Source: Streptomyces mangrovisoli
GTDB lineage: Bacteria > Actinomycetota > Actinomycetes > Streptomycetales > Streptomycetaceae
DNA length: 64,000 nucleotides
Assembly (NCBI RefSeq): GCF_000974985.2
Contig: NZ_LAVA02000039.1
Location: forward strand, 23,919 to 87,918
Reading direction: 5' to 3'
A program made the translations under genes and the position numbers. The notes below the pieces were generated by a model. The model saw only the letters and a list, made by a program, of their open reading frames with translations. It searched no databases and had not been told where the DNA came from. Positions 39,821 through 48,344 of this stretch are shown piece by piece; position 1 is the first letter of the stretch, and each line of letters begins with the position of its first letter.

Positions 39821-41637
39821 TGACCGACGAACTGCCCGTTCGGCGCGGCCGACGGCTGCGGGACCGGCTGCCCGTACGGCTGCGCCACCACTGGAGGCCG
39901 GTCGCGACGCTCGGTGTCGGTCTGGCGGTGATGGTCTACTTCCTCGGCGACGTGCGGATCTCGCCGTACGTCACCTCGTCCTCGCGGGTCGAGGCGGACC
40001 CGATCACCGACGACGTCAAGGGTGCGGTCGGCCTGTACGACACCTCGGTGTCGCACTCGATCCAACTCACCTACCAGCAGACCGACTTCGACAAGATGAT
40101 GAAGGAGTTCCAAAAGGACGGCACCAAGGACTACATCGAGGCCGACCTGGTGATCGACGGCGTCTCCCTCAACGACGTCGGCATCCGGCTCAAGGGCAAC
40201 TCCACGCTGTCGTCGCTGCGCGGAAGCACGGGTGGGCCCGGCGGGGGCGGCGGGGCGCCGGGCGGAGGCGGGGGCGGCCCGGGCGGAGGCGGGGGCGGTC
40301 TGCCGCAGGGCGCGCAGAACGCGGCGGGACCGCAGGACGCGCAGAACACCGGGGCACAGCAGGGCGCGCAGAAGACCGCCGGAGGAGCGGGCGGGGCGGG
40401 AGCGACCGCCGGCATGGGGGGCATGGGCGGCATGACGCAGTACAACCTCTCCGCGGCCAAGCCCGAGGAGCTGCCCTGGCTCGTGAAGATCGACGAGTTC
40501 GTCGAGGGCCGCGCCTACCAGGGCGAGCGGGAGATCTCGCTGCGCCCCGGCTCGAACTCCCAAGTCCCCGTCAACGAGGCCCTGTCGCTGAACCTGACCG
40601 AGCAGGCCGGGCAGAAGGCCGAGCGGTACGCCTTCACCCGGCTGAAGGTGAACGACCGGCCGGTCGCCACCCGGCTCATGGTCGAGGCCCCCGACACCGA
40701 CTACGCCGAGGACGTCGCCGAGGGCAACGGCGTGCTCTACAAGGCGAAGGCGAGCGGCAGTTTCGACTACCAGGGCGACGACCCCACCGACTACGAGGAC
40801 TCCTTCGAGCAGTTGAACAAGAAGGGCAGCCAGGACCTCGAACCGGTGATGCGCCTCATCAAGTGGGTGAACAGCGCCTCCGACAAGGAGTTCGCCCGCG
40901 ACCTCCACAAGTACGTCGACGTCGACTCGCTGGCCCACTACCTCGCGGCGCAGAACCTGCTGCTGAACTTCGACGACATGGCGGGACCGGGCAAGAACTA
41001 CCTGCTCTGGTACGACCTCGACACCAAGAAGTTCTCCGTCCTGGGCTGGGACTACAACCTGACCTTCAGCGGGGACGCGAAGGCCGGACCGGACGACTCG
41101 ATCAGCATGGGCGGCGGGATGGCCGGAGCGGGAACGGCAGGCGGCGGGACCGCAGGCACCGGAACGGCGGGCACCGGAACCGCAGGCGGCACGGGCGACG
41201 CACCGGGCGGGATGCCGCAGGGAATGCCCTCCGGCGCACCCTCGGGGATGCCGCAGGGGATGCCGTCCGGGATGCCGTCCGGGATGCCGTCGGGGATGCC
41301 CGGTGGCGCCACGGGCGGCGGCCAGGGCGCTCCCGGCGGGGACGGCGGCAAGGGCGGCGGTCCGGGCGGCGCCACGACCGGATTCGCGCAGCACGCCCTC
41401 AAGTCCAAGTTCCTCGCCGCGGACGCCTTCGACGGCGTCTACAAGAAGGCGTACCGCGAGCTGTACCAGACCTTCTACGGCTCGGGTGCGGCGGTCGAGG
41501 ACCTCAAGACCGTGGCCCAGGAGGCGCGCGCCGCGGGCGCCGGCTCCACCGCCCTGGACACCACCGTCGACAGCCTGATGAAGACCGTCACCGACCGGAC
41601 GACAGCCCTGGCCAAGGACAAGGAGGTCACCGGCTGA
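39820..41637 (+). CDS. CotH kinase family protein with low-complexity inserts
   Basis: 605 residues with one N-terminal membrane helix (VATLGVGLAVMVYFLGDV). CotH features: VGIRLKGNSTLSSL (start of the atypical kinase fold), LPWLVKIDEFVEGRAYQG, LNLTEQAGQKAERYAFTRLKVND and LLNFDDMAGPGKNYLLWYDLDTKKFSVLGWDYNLTF, the last holding the metal/ATP Asp residues. A Gly-rich spacer (about residues 137-205) and a GMPSGMPQG repeat (about 464-495) interrupt the fold. It should phosphorylate or glycosyl-modify an extracytoplasmic protein. Third gene of the VTC operon. Confidence 0.88.
   Translation: MTDELPVRRGRRLRDRLPVRLRHHWRPVATLGVGLAVMVYFLGDVRISPYVTSSSRVEADPITDDVKGAVGLYDTSVSHSIQLTYQQTDFDKMMKEFQKDGTKDYIEADLVIDGVSLNDVGIRLKGNSTLSSLRGSTGGPGGGGGAPGGGGGGPGGGGGGLPQGAQNAAGPQDAQNTGAQQGAQKTAGGAGGAGATAGMGGMGGMTQYNLSAAKPEELPWLVKIDEFVEGRAYQGEREISLRPGSNSQVPVNEALSLNLTEQAGQKAERYAFTRLKVNDRPVATRLMVEAPDTDYAEDVAEGNGVLYKAKASGSFDYQGDDPTDYEDSFEQLNKKGSQDLEPVMRLIKWVNSASDKEFARDLHKYVDVDSLAHYLAAQNLLLNFDDMAGPGKNYLLWYDLDTKKFSVLGWDYNLTFSGDAKAGPDDSISMGGGMAGAGTAGGGTAGTGTAGTGTAGGTGDAPGGMPQGMPSGAPSGMPQGMPSGMPSGMPSGMPGGATGGGQGAPGGDGGKGGGPGGATTGFAQHALKSKFLAADAFDGVYKKAYRELYQTFYGSGAAVEDLKTVAQEARAAGAGSTALDTTVDSLMKTVTDRTTALAKDKEVTG
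41208..41305. repeat. GGGATGCCGTCC-type 12-bp coding repeat
   Basis: Repeats of about 12 bp encode the GMPSGMPQGMP segment of the CotH protein; another glycine-rich low-complexity segment is at 40228-40300. Confidence 0.85.
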
Positions 41638-41647
41638 GAACCCCCCG

Positions 41648-41688
41648 GCGTCCCGGACCGCCCGCCCCCGCGCGGCGGCCCGGGACGC
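41648..41688 (+). terminator. Terminator of the VTC-DUF4956-CotH operon
   Basis: GCGTCCCGG (41648-41656) and CCGGGACGC (41680-41688), 9-bp stem with a 23-nt GC-rich loop, shortly after the CotH stop. Confidence 0.55.
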
Positions 41689-41728
41689 GCCGTCGTCTCC
41701 CCCCACCCGTACCCCGAGGTGCCAGAAC

Positions 41729-42478
41729 GTGATCGAGTCCACCCTCCCGCGCCCCTCCGCCACCGGCCCCACGGTCCTGGTCGTGGAGGACGACGCCAGC
41801 ATCCGCGCCCTGCTGACCGCCGCGCTCAGCGCGGCCGGGTACGCCGTGGAGTGCGCGGCGCGCGGCCAGGAGGCCCTGTTCGAGATCGGCGCGCGGCGCC
41901 CCGATCTGATCGTGCTGGACGTGATGCTGCCCGACACCGACGGGTTCGACCTCACCCGGCGGCTGCGCGCGCAGGGCGTCTACACGCCGGTGCTGTTCCT
42001 GACCGCGCGGACCGGCGTCGACGACCGCATCATCGGGCTGAGTTCGGGCGGCGACGACTACGTCACCAAGCCGTTCCACGTGCAGGAGGTGCTCCTGCGC
42101 ATCCGCGCCATCCTGCGCCGCAGCAACGCGGCCGGCTCCGCCGCCGATTCCCGTCCGCCCCTGCGCTACGCCGATCTCTCCCTCGACGAGCACACCCACC
42201 ACGTACGGCGCGGGGACCGCCCGTTGAAGCTGTCCCCGACCGAGTTCCGGCTGCTGGCCTGTCTGCTCGCCCACCCCGAACGGGTGCTGGAGAAGGCGGA
42301 GATACTCCAGCAGGTGTGGCGCTACGACTTCTCCGGCGACACCCGGATCGTGGACACCTACGTCAAGAACCTGCGCCGCAAGGTGGATTGCGGATCCCCC
42401 GCCCTGATCCACACCGTGCGCGGGGTCGGCTACTGCCTGCGGCTGCCGCGCGACGAGCGCGACAGCGCCCCGCGATGA
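41729..42478 (+). CDS. OmpR-family response regulator
   Basis: 249 residues from the GTG at 41729. Receiver domain with acidic pocket (VVEDD), phospho-acceptor Asp64 (IVLDVMLP) and conserved VTKPF; the C-terminal winged helix reads LSPTEFRLLACLLAHPERVLEKAEILQQVW, then VDTYVKNLRRKV and GVGYCLRL. Its stop overlaps the start of the histidine kinase gene (ATGA), so they form a two-component pair. The upstream VTC operon lies 91 nt away and may be controlled by it. Confidence 0.93.
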   Translation: MIESTLPRPSATGPTVLVVEDDASIRALLTAALSAAGYAVECAARGQEALFEIGARRPDLIVLDVMLPDTDGFDLTRRLRAQGVYTPVLFLTARTGVDDRIIGLSSGGDDYVTKPFHVQEVLLRIRAILRRSNAAGSAADSRPPLRYADLSLDEHTHHVRRGDRPLKLSPTEFRLLACLLAHPERVLEKAEILQQVWRYDFSGDTRIVDTYVKNLRRKVDCGSPALIHTVRGVGYCLRLPRDERDSAPR

Positions 42479-44034
42479 GATGGCCTGGCCGGCTGCGGCC
42501 GCGTTCACTGCGCATCCGACTCGTCCTGATCTCGGGGCTGCTGGCCACCAGCGCCGTGCTGCTGTGCCAGCTGGCGGGGCTGGCCGTGCTGCGCGGGTGG
42601 CTCACCGACCAGGTCGACGACCGGCTCTCGCACTTCCGGCCCCCGGGCCGCACCTACGTCGACCTGCGCGCCAACAGCCTGCTGCGGCCGCCCAGTTCGG
42701 ACAGCGCGCTGCCCTCGGACTACCGGGTCTACTTCTACGACGGCGACGGACGGCTGCTGCACACCTCGCTGGGCAGCGGCGCCGAACCGGGGCCGCGGCT
42801 GCCGCGCCGCCAGGCCGACCTGGGACTGGCCACCGGGCGGCCGGCCACCGTCCCGGCCAGGGGCGGGGCCACCGGATCCGGCTGGCGGGTGGTGGCGTAC
42901 CACGGCCCCGGACACATGCTGGCCGTCGTCGCGCTGCCGCTGGACACCGTCGACGGCGCGACCGCGAAACTCCTCTGGCTCAGCCTCGGGCTGGGGGCCG
43001 CGGTGGCGGTCGGGGTCGTGGTCCTCGGCAACGGCGCCGTCCGGCTGGGGCTGCGTCCGCTCACCCGCGTCGAGCGCACCGCCCAGCACATCACCGAGGG
43101 CGCCCTGGAGCTGAGCGTGCCCGGAGCCACGCCGGACACCGAGGTCGGCCGGCTCGGCCTGGCGCTGAACAGCATGCTCGACCGGCTGCGGGCCGCCCTG
43201 CACCGCACCGAGACCTCGGAGGCGCGGCTGCGCCGCTTCATGGCGGACGCCGGACACGAACTGCGCACCCCGCTGACCGCGATCCAGGGCTTCGCCGAAC
43301 TCCTGCTGGACGAGCCCGACATGCCCGTCCGGCGGCGCCGCGAGGCACACGCGCTGATCGCCCACAACGCCGAGCGCATGGGCCGCCTCGTCGAGGACCT
43401 GTTCCTGCTCGCCAAGCTCGGCGAGACGCCCGCCGCGCACCGGGAGCCGGTCGATCTGCTGTCGCTGGCCGCGGACGCCATCGCCACCACCGCGATACGC
43501 CATCCCCGGCGCGCCATCACCCTGGAGCCGCTCGCTCCGCGGGCCGCCGACCGCGAGCGCGACCTCGACATCGTCGAGGCGCCGGGCGACCCCCATCAAC
43601 TCGCCCAGGCGGTGGCCAATCTGCTCACCAACGCGTGTGTGCACACCCCGGGCGACGCGGCGGTGCGCGTCCGGGTGGGCGCCACCCGCGCGCCCGCCGG
43701 GGGCGGCCTGGGCAGCGGCACACCGCTGCCGCCCGGCACCCCCGTGTGCGTCGTCGAGGTCGCCGACGACGGCCCCGGCATCGACCCCGACGAGGCCCCG
43801 CACGTCTTCGACCGCTTCTACCGCGCGACCCCACTGGGCCGCACGGCGCACACCGCCACCGACCCGACGCCCGGGTCCGGGGCCGGGGCCGGGGGCGAGC
43901 CCGGCTCGGGGCTGGGCCTGGCCATCGCCGCGGCCATAGCGGCGGCGCACGGCGGACGCCTGGAACTGGACAACCGCCCCGGCGAGGGCTGCACCTTCCG
44001 GTTGCTCCTGCCCGAGACGGCCACCACCCCGTGA
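42475..44034 (+). CDS. Sensor histidine kinase
   Basis: 519 residues. Two membrane helices (about 14-40 and 166-188) flank an extracytoplasmic sensor domain of about 125 residues; a HAMP follows (RVERTAQHITEGALELSVPG). H-box with phospho-accepting His261 (DAGHELRTPLTAIQGF), N-box (NLLTNACVHTPG), G1 (DDGPGID) and F/G2 boxes (FDRFYR, GSGLGLAIAAAIAAAHGG) are intact, although a Gly-rich insert lies before G2. It should phosphorylate the upstream regulator. Confidence 0.95.
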   Translation: MRWPGRLRPRSLRIRLVLISGLLATSAVLLCQLAGLAVLRGWLTDQVDDRLSHFRPPGRTYVDLRANSLLRPPSSDSALPSDYRVYFYDGDGRLLHTSLGSGAEPGPRLPRRQADLGLATGRPATVPARGGATGSGWRVVAYHGPGHMLAVVALPLDTVDGATAKLLWLSLGLGAAVAVGVVVLGNGAVRLGLRPLTRVERTAQHITEGALELSVPGATPDTEVGRLGLALNSMLDRLRAALHRTETSEARLRRFMADAGHELRTPLTAIQGFAELLLDEPDMPVRRRREAHALIAHNAERMGRLVEDLFLLAKLGETPAAHREPVDLLSLAADAIATTAIRHPRRAITLEPLAPRAADRERDLDIVEAPGDPHQLAQAVANLLTNACVHTPGDAAVRVRVGATRAPAGGGLGSGTPLPPGTPVCVVEVADDGPGIDPDEAPHVFDRFYRATPLGRTAHTATDPTPGSGAGAGGEPGSGLGLAIAAAIAAAHGGRLELDNRPGEGCTFRLLLPETATTP

Positions 44035-44114
44035 CGCCCCGCGCCCTCACCCGGTCCCGGCCCGGTCCCGGTGTCGCACCCGAGCCGTACCCACCCCCAT
44101 GTCATGCTGATCAC

Positions 44115-44759
44115 ATGGCACTTCAGGACGATCGTGCGCCCCTCGCCGAGCGGGTCGAGCAACTCCTCGACACCGAGGGCCCGTTGCCCATCGTCGCGGC
44201 CGGGGACCCGGTGCTGCGGCGCGGTACCGAGCCGTACGACGGGCAGTTGGAGCCCGCGCTGCTGACCCGGTTCCTCGCGGCGCTGCGGGCGACCATGCAC
44301 GCGGCGCCCGGGGTCGGGCTCGCCGCTCCGCAGGTGGGCGTGGAGCTGCGGATCGCGGTGATCGAGGACCCGGCCCCCGTCCCCGAGGAGGTGCGGATCG
44401 CACGCGGGCGCGTGCCGCAGCCGTACCGGGTGCTGGTCAATCCGTCGTACGAGCCCGTGGGCGGCGCCCGCGCCGCGTTCTACGAGGGCTGTCTGAGCGT
44501 GCCCGGCTGGCAGGCGGTGGTCGCGCGCCACGCCGAGGTGCGGCTGACCGGGCTCGACGAGCACGGGCGGGCGCTGGACGAGGTCTTCTCCGGCTGGCCC
44601 GCACGGATCGTGCAGCACGAGACCGACCACCTGGACGGCCTGATCTATCTCGACCGTGCGGAGTTGCGCTCCCTGTCGTCGAACCAGACGGCCGCGGAGC
44701 GCTGGGCACAGCCGACCCCGGAGCGGGCGGCGCAGGCGCTCAGCTTCGAACTGCCGTAG
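44115..44759 (+). CDS. def: Peptide deformylase
   Basis: 214 residues. The three motifs are complete: GVGLAAPQVG (residues 66-75), EGCLSVPGW (metal ligand Cys126) and QHETDHLDG (His168, His172, catalytic Glu169). The N-terminal extension (about 25 residues) and the tail ERWAQPTPERAAQALSFELP are usual for one of the several Streptomyces paralogues. It removes the N-formyl group from nascent proteins. Not clustered with fmt, so this is probably an accessory copy. Confidence 0.93.
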   Translation: MALQDDRAPLAERVEQLLDTEGPLPIVAAGDPVLRRGTEPYDGQLEPALLTRFLAALRATMHAAPGVGLAAPQVGVELRIAVIEDPAPVPEEVRIARGRVPQPYRVLVNPSYEPVGGARAAFYEGCLSVPGWQAVVARHAEVRLTGLDEHGRALDEVFSGWPARIVQHETDHLDGLIYLDRAELRSLSSNQTAAERWAQPTPERAAQALSFELP

Positions 44760-44772
44760 GACAGCGTCCAGG

Positions 44773-44808
44773 GCCGCACCCCTCGGGGGCGCGAACATGG
44801 GGTGCGGC
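44773..44808. terminator. Terminator between deformylase and DsbA-like genes
   Basis: GCCGCACCCC (44773-44782) and GGGGTGCGGC (44799-44808) form a 10-bp stem that can serve both convergent genes. Confidence 0.7.
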
Positions 44809-44841
44809 GTGCCCCGACGGCCGTCTCCGCTCGGCCCGCCG

Positions 44842-45612
44842 TCAGGAGCGGCCGATTCTCGCGTCGCCGCCCAGGAAGACATGTGTGAGGTACGCGCCGA
44901 AGAGATCCGCGTCGTAGAGGAGTCCGTTGTACGCGACGGGGATCCGGTATCCGTTGATCTCGGCGGTGGGCGTGCCTGGTCCCTCGTGCCCGTTGGCTTC
45001 GCCGGCGGCGTCGAAGACCTTCTCCGAGGCATCGACGAAGTTCCGGTACTTCATGGACTTCACCGCGGTGTCGAAGGATGCACTTCTCAGGCCCTCGACC
45101 TTGCCCGCCAGCTGCAGCAGGCGCGCATCCGTGAACCCGTCGACCGCTTCGGAAGGCTGGTTCCGGTAGAGGAGCGCGTGATACTCGGCGAACTTCCCCT
45201 GGTCCACGGCCGCGCGCAGTGCGTTGACCGCCTTCTTCGACCCCACTCCGCCCAGCCGTCCGTCCAGGAACGACGCCAGCGTGTACTCGACCTTGACCTT
45301 GCGCTGCAGGATCCACTTGGTCAGGACCGGCCCGCCGCCCGAGGTCTCGAAGTCCTTGCAGTACGGGCAGCGCGGATCTTCATAGAGGTGCACGGCGATC
45401 CCCGCGTGCGGATCTCCGACCACGACGGTCGTCCCGTCCGCCGCCACGGTCTCGGGCACATCGGCCGCACTGACGTACGCCGGCTTGTCCTGTGCCTGTT
45501 GTCCCGTGCCGACGCCGGCGGTCGGGTGGTACCGCGACCCACAGCTCGCCATGGCCGCGCCAAGTACGCAGGCCGACACGGCCATCGCCAGCCGTCTGCC
45601 TCTGTGCTTCAT
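44842..45612 (-). CDS. DsbA-like thioredoxin-fold lipoprotein
   Basis: 256 residues. The signal peptide ends in a lipobox-like MASC, with Cys24 as lipidation site. The thioredoxin fold carries the redox motif C82-P-Y-C85 (EDPRCPYCKDFE) and the cis-Pro segment appears as GTPTAEINGYRIP, where Thr precedes Pro. A helical insert (residues 130-195) matches the DsbA family. It probably makes or repairs disulfides in exported proteins on the outer face of the membrane. Monocistronic. Confidence 0.85.
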   Translation of the reverse strand: MKHRGRRLAMAVSACVLGAAMASCGSRYHPTAGVGTGQQAQDKPAYVSAADVPETVAADGTTVVVGDPHAGIAVHLYEDPRCPYCKDFETSGGGPVLTKWILQRKVKVEYTLASFLDGRLGGVGSKKAVNALRAAVDQGKFAEYHALLYRNQPSEAVDGFTDARLLQLAGKVEGLRSASFDTAVKSMKYRNFVDASEKVFDAAGEANGHEGPGTPTAEINGYRIPVAYNGLLYDADLFGAYLTHVFLGGDARIGRS

Positions 45613-45782
45613 CTGTGTCAGGCCCCCCTGAGTGTCGTGGAAGGGGAGACTAGGTCATCCATGCTCCGACCGGGGTGGGCGGGTTCCTCCCTCCGGCCTG
45701 CGGACGAGAGGGCACGCGGGTCCCTGGCCCGGCCGCCCGATGACGCAGCCACGAGCGGGACCCTCCGGTACGGTCCGGTGCC

Positions 45783-46190
45783 ATGGCGAATCGCGACACG
45801 GTGCCGGAGAAGATCGCGTGGGTCCTTATTCGGGACGGGCGGGTGCTGGTGACGCGGAGTCATGGCCGGGATCGCTTCTACTTCCCCGGCGGTCATCGTG
45901 AACCGGGCGAGTCCGACGACGAGACCCTGGTGCGGGAGATCGACGAGGAGCTGCGGGCGGCGATCGACCCGAACTCCATGGTGCACTTCGGCACGTTCGA
46001 GATCGGGGCGGGCCATCCCGATCACGGGCCGTTCCGGATGATCTGCTACACCGCCGATCACCGCGGTGTGCTGACGCCGTCCCGGGAGATCGCCGAGAAG
46101 GCGTGGTTCCGGTATGCCGACCGGGACCGGGTCTCGGCCGTCGACGAGCTGGTCTTCGACGCGCTCCACGACGCGGGACGGATTTCCTGA
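45783..46190 (+). CDS. Nudix hydrolase
   Basis: 135 residues from the ATG at 45783. Nudix box GGHREPGESDDETLVREIDEEL (shown in parts; GX5EX7REUXEEXGU with one change, Leu-Arg for the last Gly position) around residues 36-57. The rest is a short beta-rich shell: KIAWVLIRDGRVLVTRS, MVHFGTFEIGAG, FRMICYTADH. It cleaves a nucleoside diphosphate derivative; the substrate is undetermined. It converges with the disulfide reductase gene, with a strong terminator between. Confidence 0.88.
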   Translation: MANRDTVPEKIAWVLIRDGRVLVTRSHGRDRFYFPGGHREPGESDDETLVREIDEELRAAIDPNSMVHFGTFEIGAGHPDHGPFRMICYTADHRGVLTPSREIAEKAWFRYADRDRVSAVDELVFDALHDAGRIS

Positions 46191-46233
46191 TCAGCGGAGC
46201 GCGATGCGACGGCGGATGTTCGGGCACTCCGGC

Positions 46234-46265
46234 GGCGGTGGCCGGTTCCGGCACCGGCCACCGCC
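46234..46265. terminator. Bidirectional terminator, 13-bp stem
   Basis: GGCGGTGGCCGGT (46234-46246) and ACCGGCCACCGCC (46253-46265) with a 6-nt loop between the convergent Nudix and disulfide reductase genes. Confidence 0.75.
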
Positions 46266-46271
46266 CTGCGG

Positions 46272-47705
46272 TCAGTTGTCGCGGTACGCCTCCAGCAGGC
46301 GCAGCCAGATCTCGCTGATCGTCGGGAACGACGGGACCGCGTGCCACAGCCTGCTGATCGGGACCTCGCCCGCGATCGCGACGGTCGCGGAGTGGATGAG
46401 TTCGCCGACGCCGGGGCCGACGAGGGTCACGCCGACGACGACCTCGCGGTCGAGGTCGACGATCATGCGGGCGCGGCCGCGGTTGCCGTCGCCGTACAGT
46501 TCGGCGCCCGCGACGGAGCCCAGGTCCACGTCGACGGCCTTGATCCGGCGGCCGCTCTGCTCGGCCTCCGCCAGGGACAGGCCGACCGCGGTCGCCTCCG
46601 GGTCGGTGAAGACGACCTGCGGGACGGCGACATGGTCGGCCGTCGCCGCGTGCGCGCCCCACGGGTCGCTCTCCAGGATCGGGACGCCGGCGGCGCGGGC
46701 GGCGATCGCGGCGCCCGCGATGCGCGCCTGGTACTTGCCCTGGTGGGTGAGGAGCGCGCGGTGGTTGACGTCGCCGACGGCGTAGAGCCAGTCGGTGCCG
46801 GGGACCCGCAGGCTGTCGTCGACGGACAGCCAGCTGCCGGGTTCCAGGCCGACCGTCTCCAGGCCGATGTCGTCGGTGTGCGGGACGCGGCCGGTGGCGA
46901 AGAGGATCTCGTCGGCCTCGATGCGGTCGCCGGTGCCGGTGACCGCGACGACCGTGCCGTTCTCGCGGGTGACCGAGGTGAGCGAGGTGCCGGTGCGGAC
47001 GTCGGCGCCCGCCTCGGTGAGCGCCTCGGCGATCAGTTCGCCCGCGAAGGGCTCCATCCGGGGCAGCAGGCCCTTGCCGCGGACCAGCAGGGTGACCTGC
47101 GAGCCGAGCGCCTGCCACGCCGTGGCCATCTCCGCGGCGACCACACCGCCGCCGACCACGATCAGGCGTCCCGGCACCGACTGGGCGCTGGTGGCGTCGC
47201 GGCTGATCCACGGTTTGACGTCGGCGAGGCCCGGCAGGTCGGGCAGGGCGGCCGTGGTGCCCGTGGCCACCGCGACGGCGTGGCGTGCGGTGAGCACGGT
47301 CAGCTCGCCGTCGGGCCCGGTGACCGTGACCGTGCGCGGCCCGGTGAGGCGGCCGTGGCCGCGGTACAGGTCGGCTCCGATGGACTCCAGCCAGGCGACC
47401 CCGCCGGCGTCCTTCCAGTCGGAGGTCTCGTAGTTGCGGTGGGCGAGCACCGCGGCGGCGTCGAGGGGGCCCTGGACCGAGTGGCGCAGCCCCGGCACCC
47501 TGCGGGCGTCCGCGCGGGCGATGGCCGGGCGCAGCAGGGCCTTGCTGGGGATGCAGGCCCAGTACGAGCACTCGCCGCCGACGAGTTCGCTCTCCACGAC
47601 CGCGGTGGAGAGGCCGGCCGCGCGGGTGCGGTCGGCCACGTTCTCCCCCACGGGCCCGGCACCGAGTACCACGACGTCGTACGCGATGGTTTCCGTTTCC
47701 GTCAT
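46272..47705 (-). CDS. Pyridine nucleotide-disulfide oxidoreductase
   Basis: 477 residues from the ATG at 47705; an in-frame ATG 36 nt earlier is possible. FAD motif VVVLGAGPVGENVA, redox-active disulfide GGECSYWACIPSKAL (C-x4-C), NAD(P)-binding LIVVGGGVVAAEMA and the C-terminal dimer segment LWHAVPSFPTISE with the catalytic His. It belongs to the dihydrolipoamide dehydrogenase/mercuric reductase/mycothione reductase class I flavoproteins, but the partner is unclear. The divergent thioredoxin gene, behind a SigR promoter, suggests a role in thiol redox balance. Confidence 0.93.
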   Translation of the reverse strand: MTETETIAYDVVVLGAGPVGENVADRTRAAGLSTAVVESELVGGECSYWACIPSKALLRPAIARADARRVPGLRHSVQGPLDAAAVLAHRNYETSDWKDAGGVAWLESIGADLYRGHGRLTGPRTVTVTGPDGELTVLTARHAVAVATGTTAALPDLPGLADVKPWISRDATSAQSVPGRLIVVGGGVVAAEMATAWQALGSQVTLLVRGKGLLPRMEPFAGELIAEALTEAGADVRTGTSLTSVTRENGTVVAVTGTGDRIEADEILFATGRVPHTDDIGLETVGLEPGSWLSVDDSLRVPGTDWLYAVGDVNHRALLTHQGKYQARIAGAAIAARAAGVPILESDPWGAHAATADHVAVPQVVFTDPEATAVGLSLAEAEQSGRRIKAVDVDLGSVAGAELYGDGNRGRARMIVDLDREVVVGVTLVGPGVGELIHSATVAIAGEVPISRLWHAVPSFPTISEIWLRLLEAYRDN

Positions 47706-47777
47706 GGGGTCAGTCTGGTGGGTGGTGTGCGGCGAGGCCACACGGGTACGCGCGCGACACGGGCGTGCACCACGCGT

Positions 47778-47803
47778 GGAATATGTGCCGCCTCGGCCGT
47801 GTT
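47778..47803 (+). promoter_or_regulatory. SigR-type promoter GGAAT-N18-GTT before thioredoxin
   Basis: GGAAT at 47778-47782 and GTT at 47801-47803 with exactly 18 nt between, 43 nt before the thioredoxin start. Matches the disulfide-stress sigma factor consensus; thioredoxin genes are known SigR targets. Confidence 0.8.
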
Positions 47804-47845
47804 GTGCCGTCGGCTTCGTACCGACCCAGGAATGAGGGATCAGCC

Positions 47846-48244
47846 ATGAGCAGCACCACCGTGGAGCTGACCAAGGAGAACTTCGACCAGATGGTCACGG
47901 ACAACGAGTTCGTCCTGATCGACTTCTGGGCTGCCTGGTGCGGGCCGTGCCGTATGTTCGCGCCGGTCTACGAGAAGGCGGCGCAGGACAATCCCGACCT
48001 GGTGTTCGGCAAGGTGGACACGGAGGCGCAGCCGGAGCTGGCCGCGGCCTTCGGGATCCAGTCGATCCCCACCCTGATGATCGTCCGCGATCAGGTGGCC
48101 GTGTTCGCCCAGCCCGGAGCGCTGCCGGAGGCCGCCCTGGCGGACGTCATCGGGCAGGCCCGGAAGCTGGACATGGACGAGGTCCGCAAGTCGGTCGCCG
48201 GGCAGAAGGCCGAGGCGGCGGACGGGCAGCCGCAGGGCGAGTGA
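47846..48244 (+). CDS. Thioredoxin
   Basis: 132 residues from the ATG at 47846 (GAGGGA upstream). Canonical active site WAAWCGPCRMF and cis-Pro segment IQSIPTLMI; the C-terminal tail (KSVAGQKAEAADGQPQGE) is longer than in E. coli thioredoxin. It reduces protein disulfides in the cytoplasm. The upstream SigR-type promoter predicts induction by thiol oxidants. The neighbouring disulfide reductase is divergent. No thioredoxin reductase gene adjoins. Confidence 0.95.
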   Translation: MSSTTVELTKENFDQMVTDNEFVLIDFWAAWCGPCRMFAPVYEKAAQDNPDLVFGKVDTEAQPELAAAFGIQSIPTLMIVRDQVAVFAQPGALPEAALADVIGQARKLDMDEVRKSVAGQKAEAADGQPQGE

Positions 48245-48284
48245 CCTCCCGCCCCGGGGGCGGAACAACCCCGACGGCCCCGAG

Positions 48285-48323
48285 GGCCGCGACTCCCTCC
48301 TCCTGACGGCGGGAGTCGCGGCC
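48285..48323. terminator. Terminator between thioredoxin and aldehyde dehydrogenase
   Basis: GGCCGCGACTCCC (48285-48297) and GGGAGTCGCGGCC (48311-48323), 13-bp stem, 13-nt loop; serves both convergent genes. Confidence 0.8.
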
Positions 48324-48344
48324 GTCCGCGTGTGGGGGCGGGCC

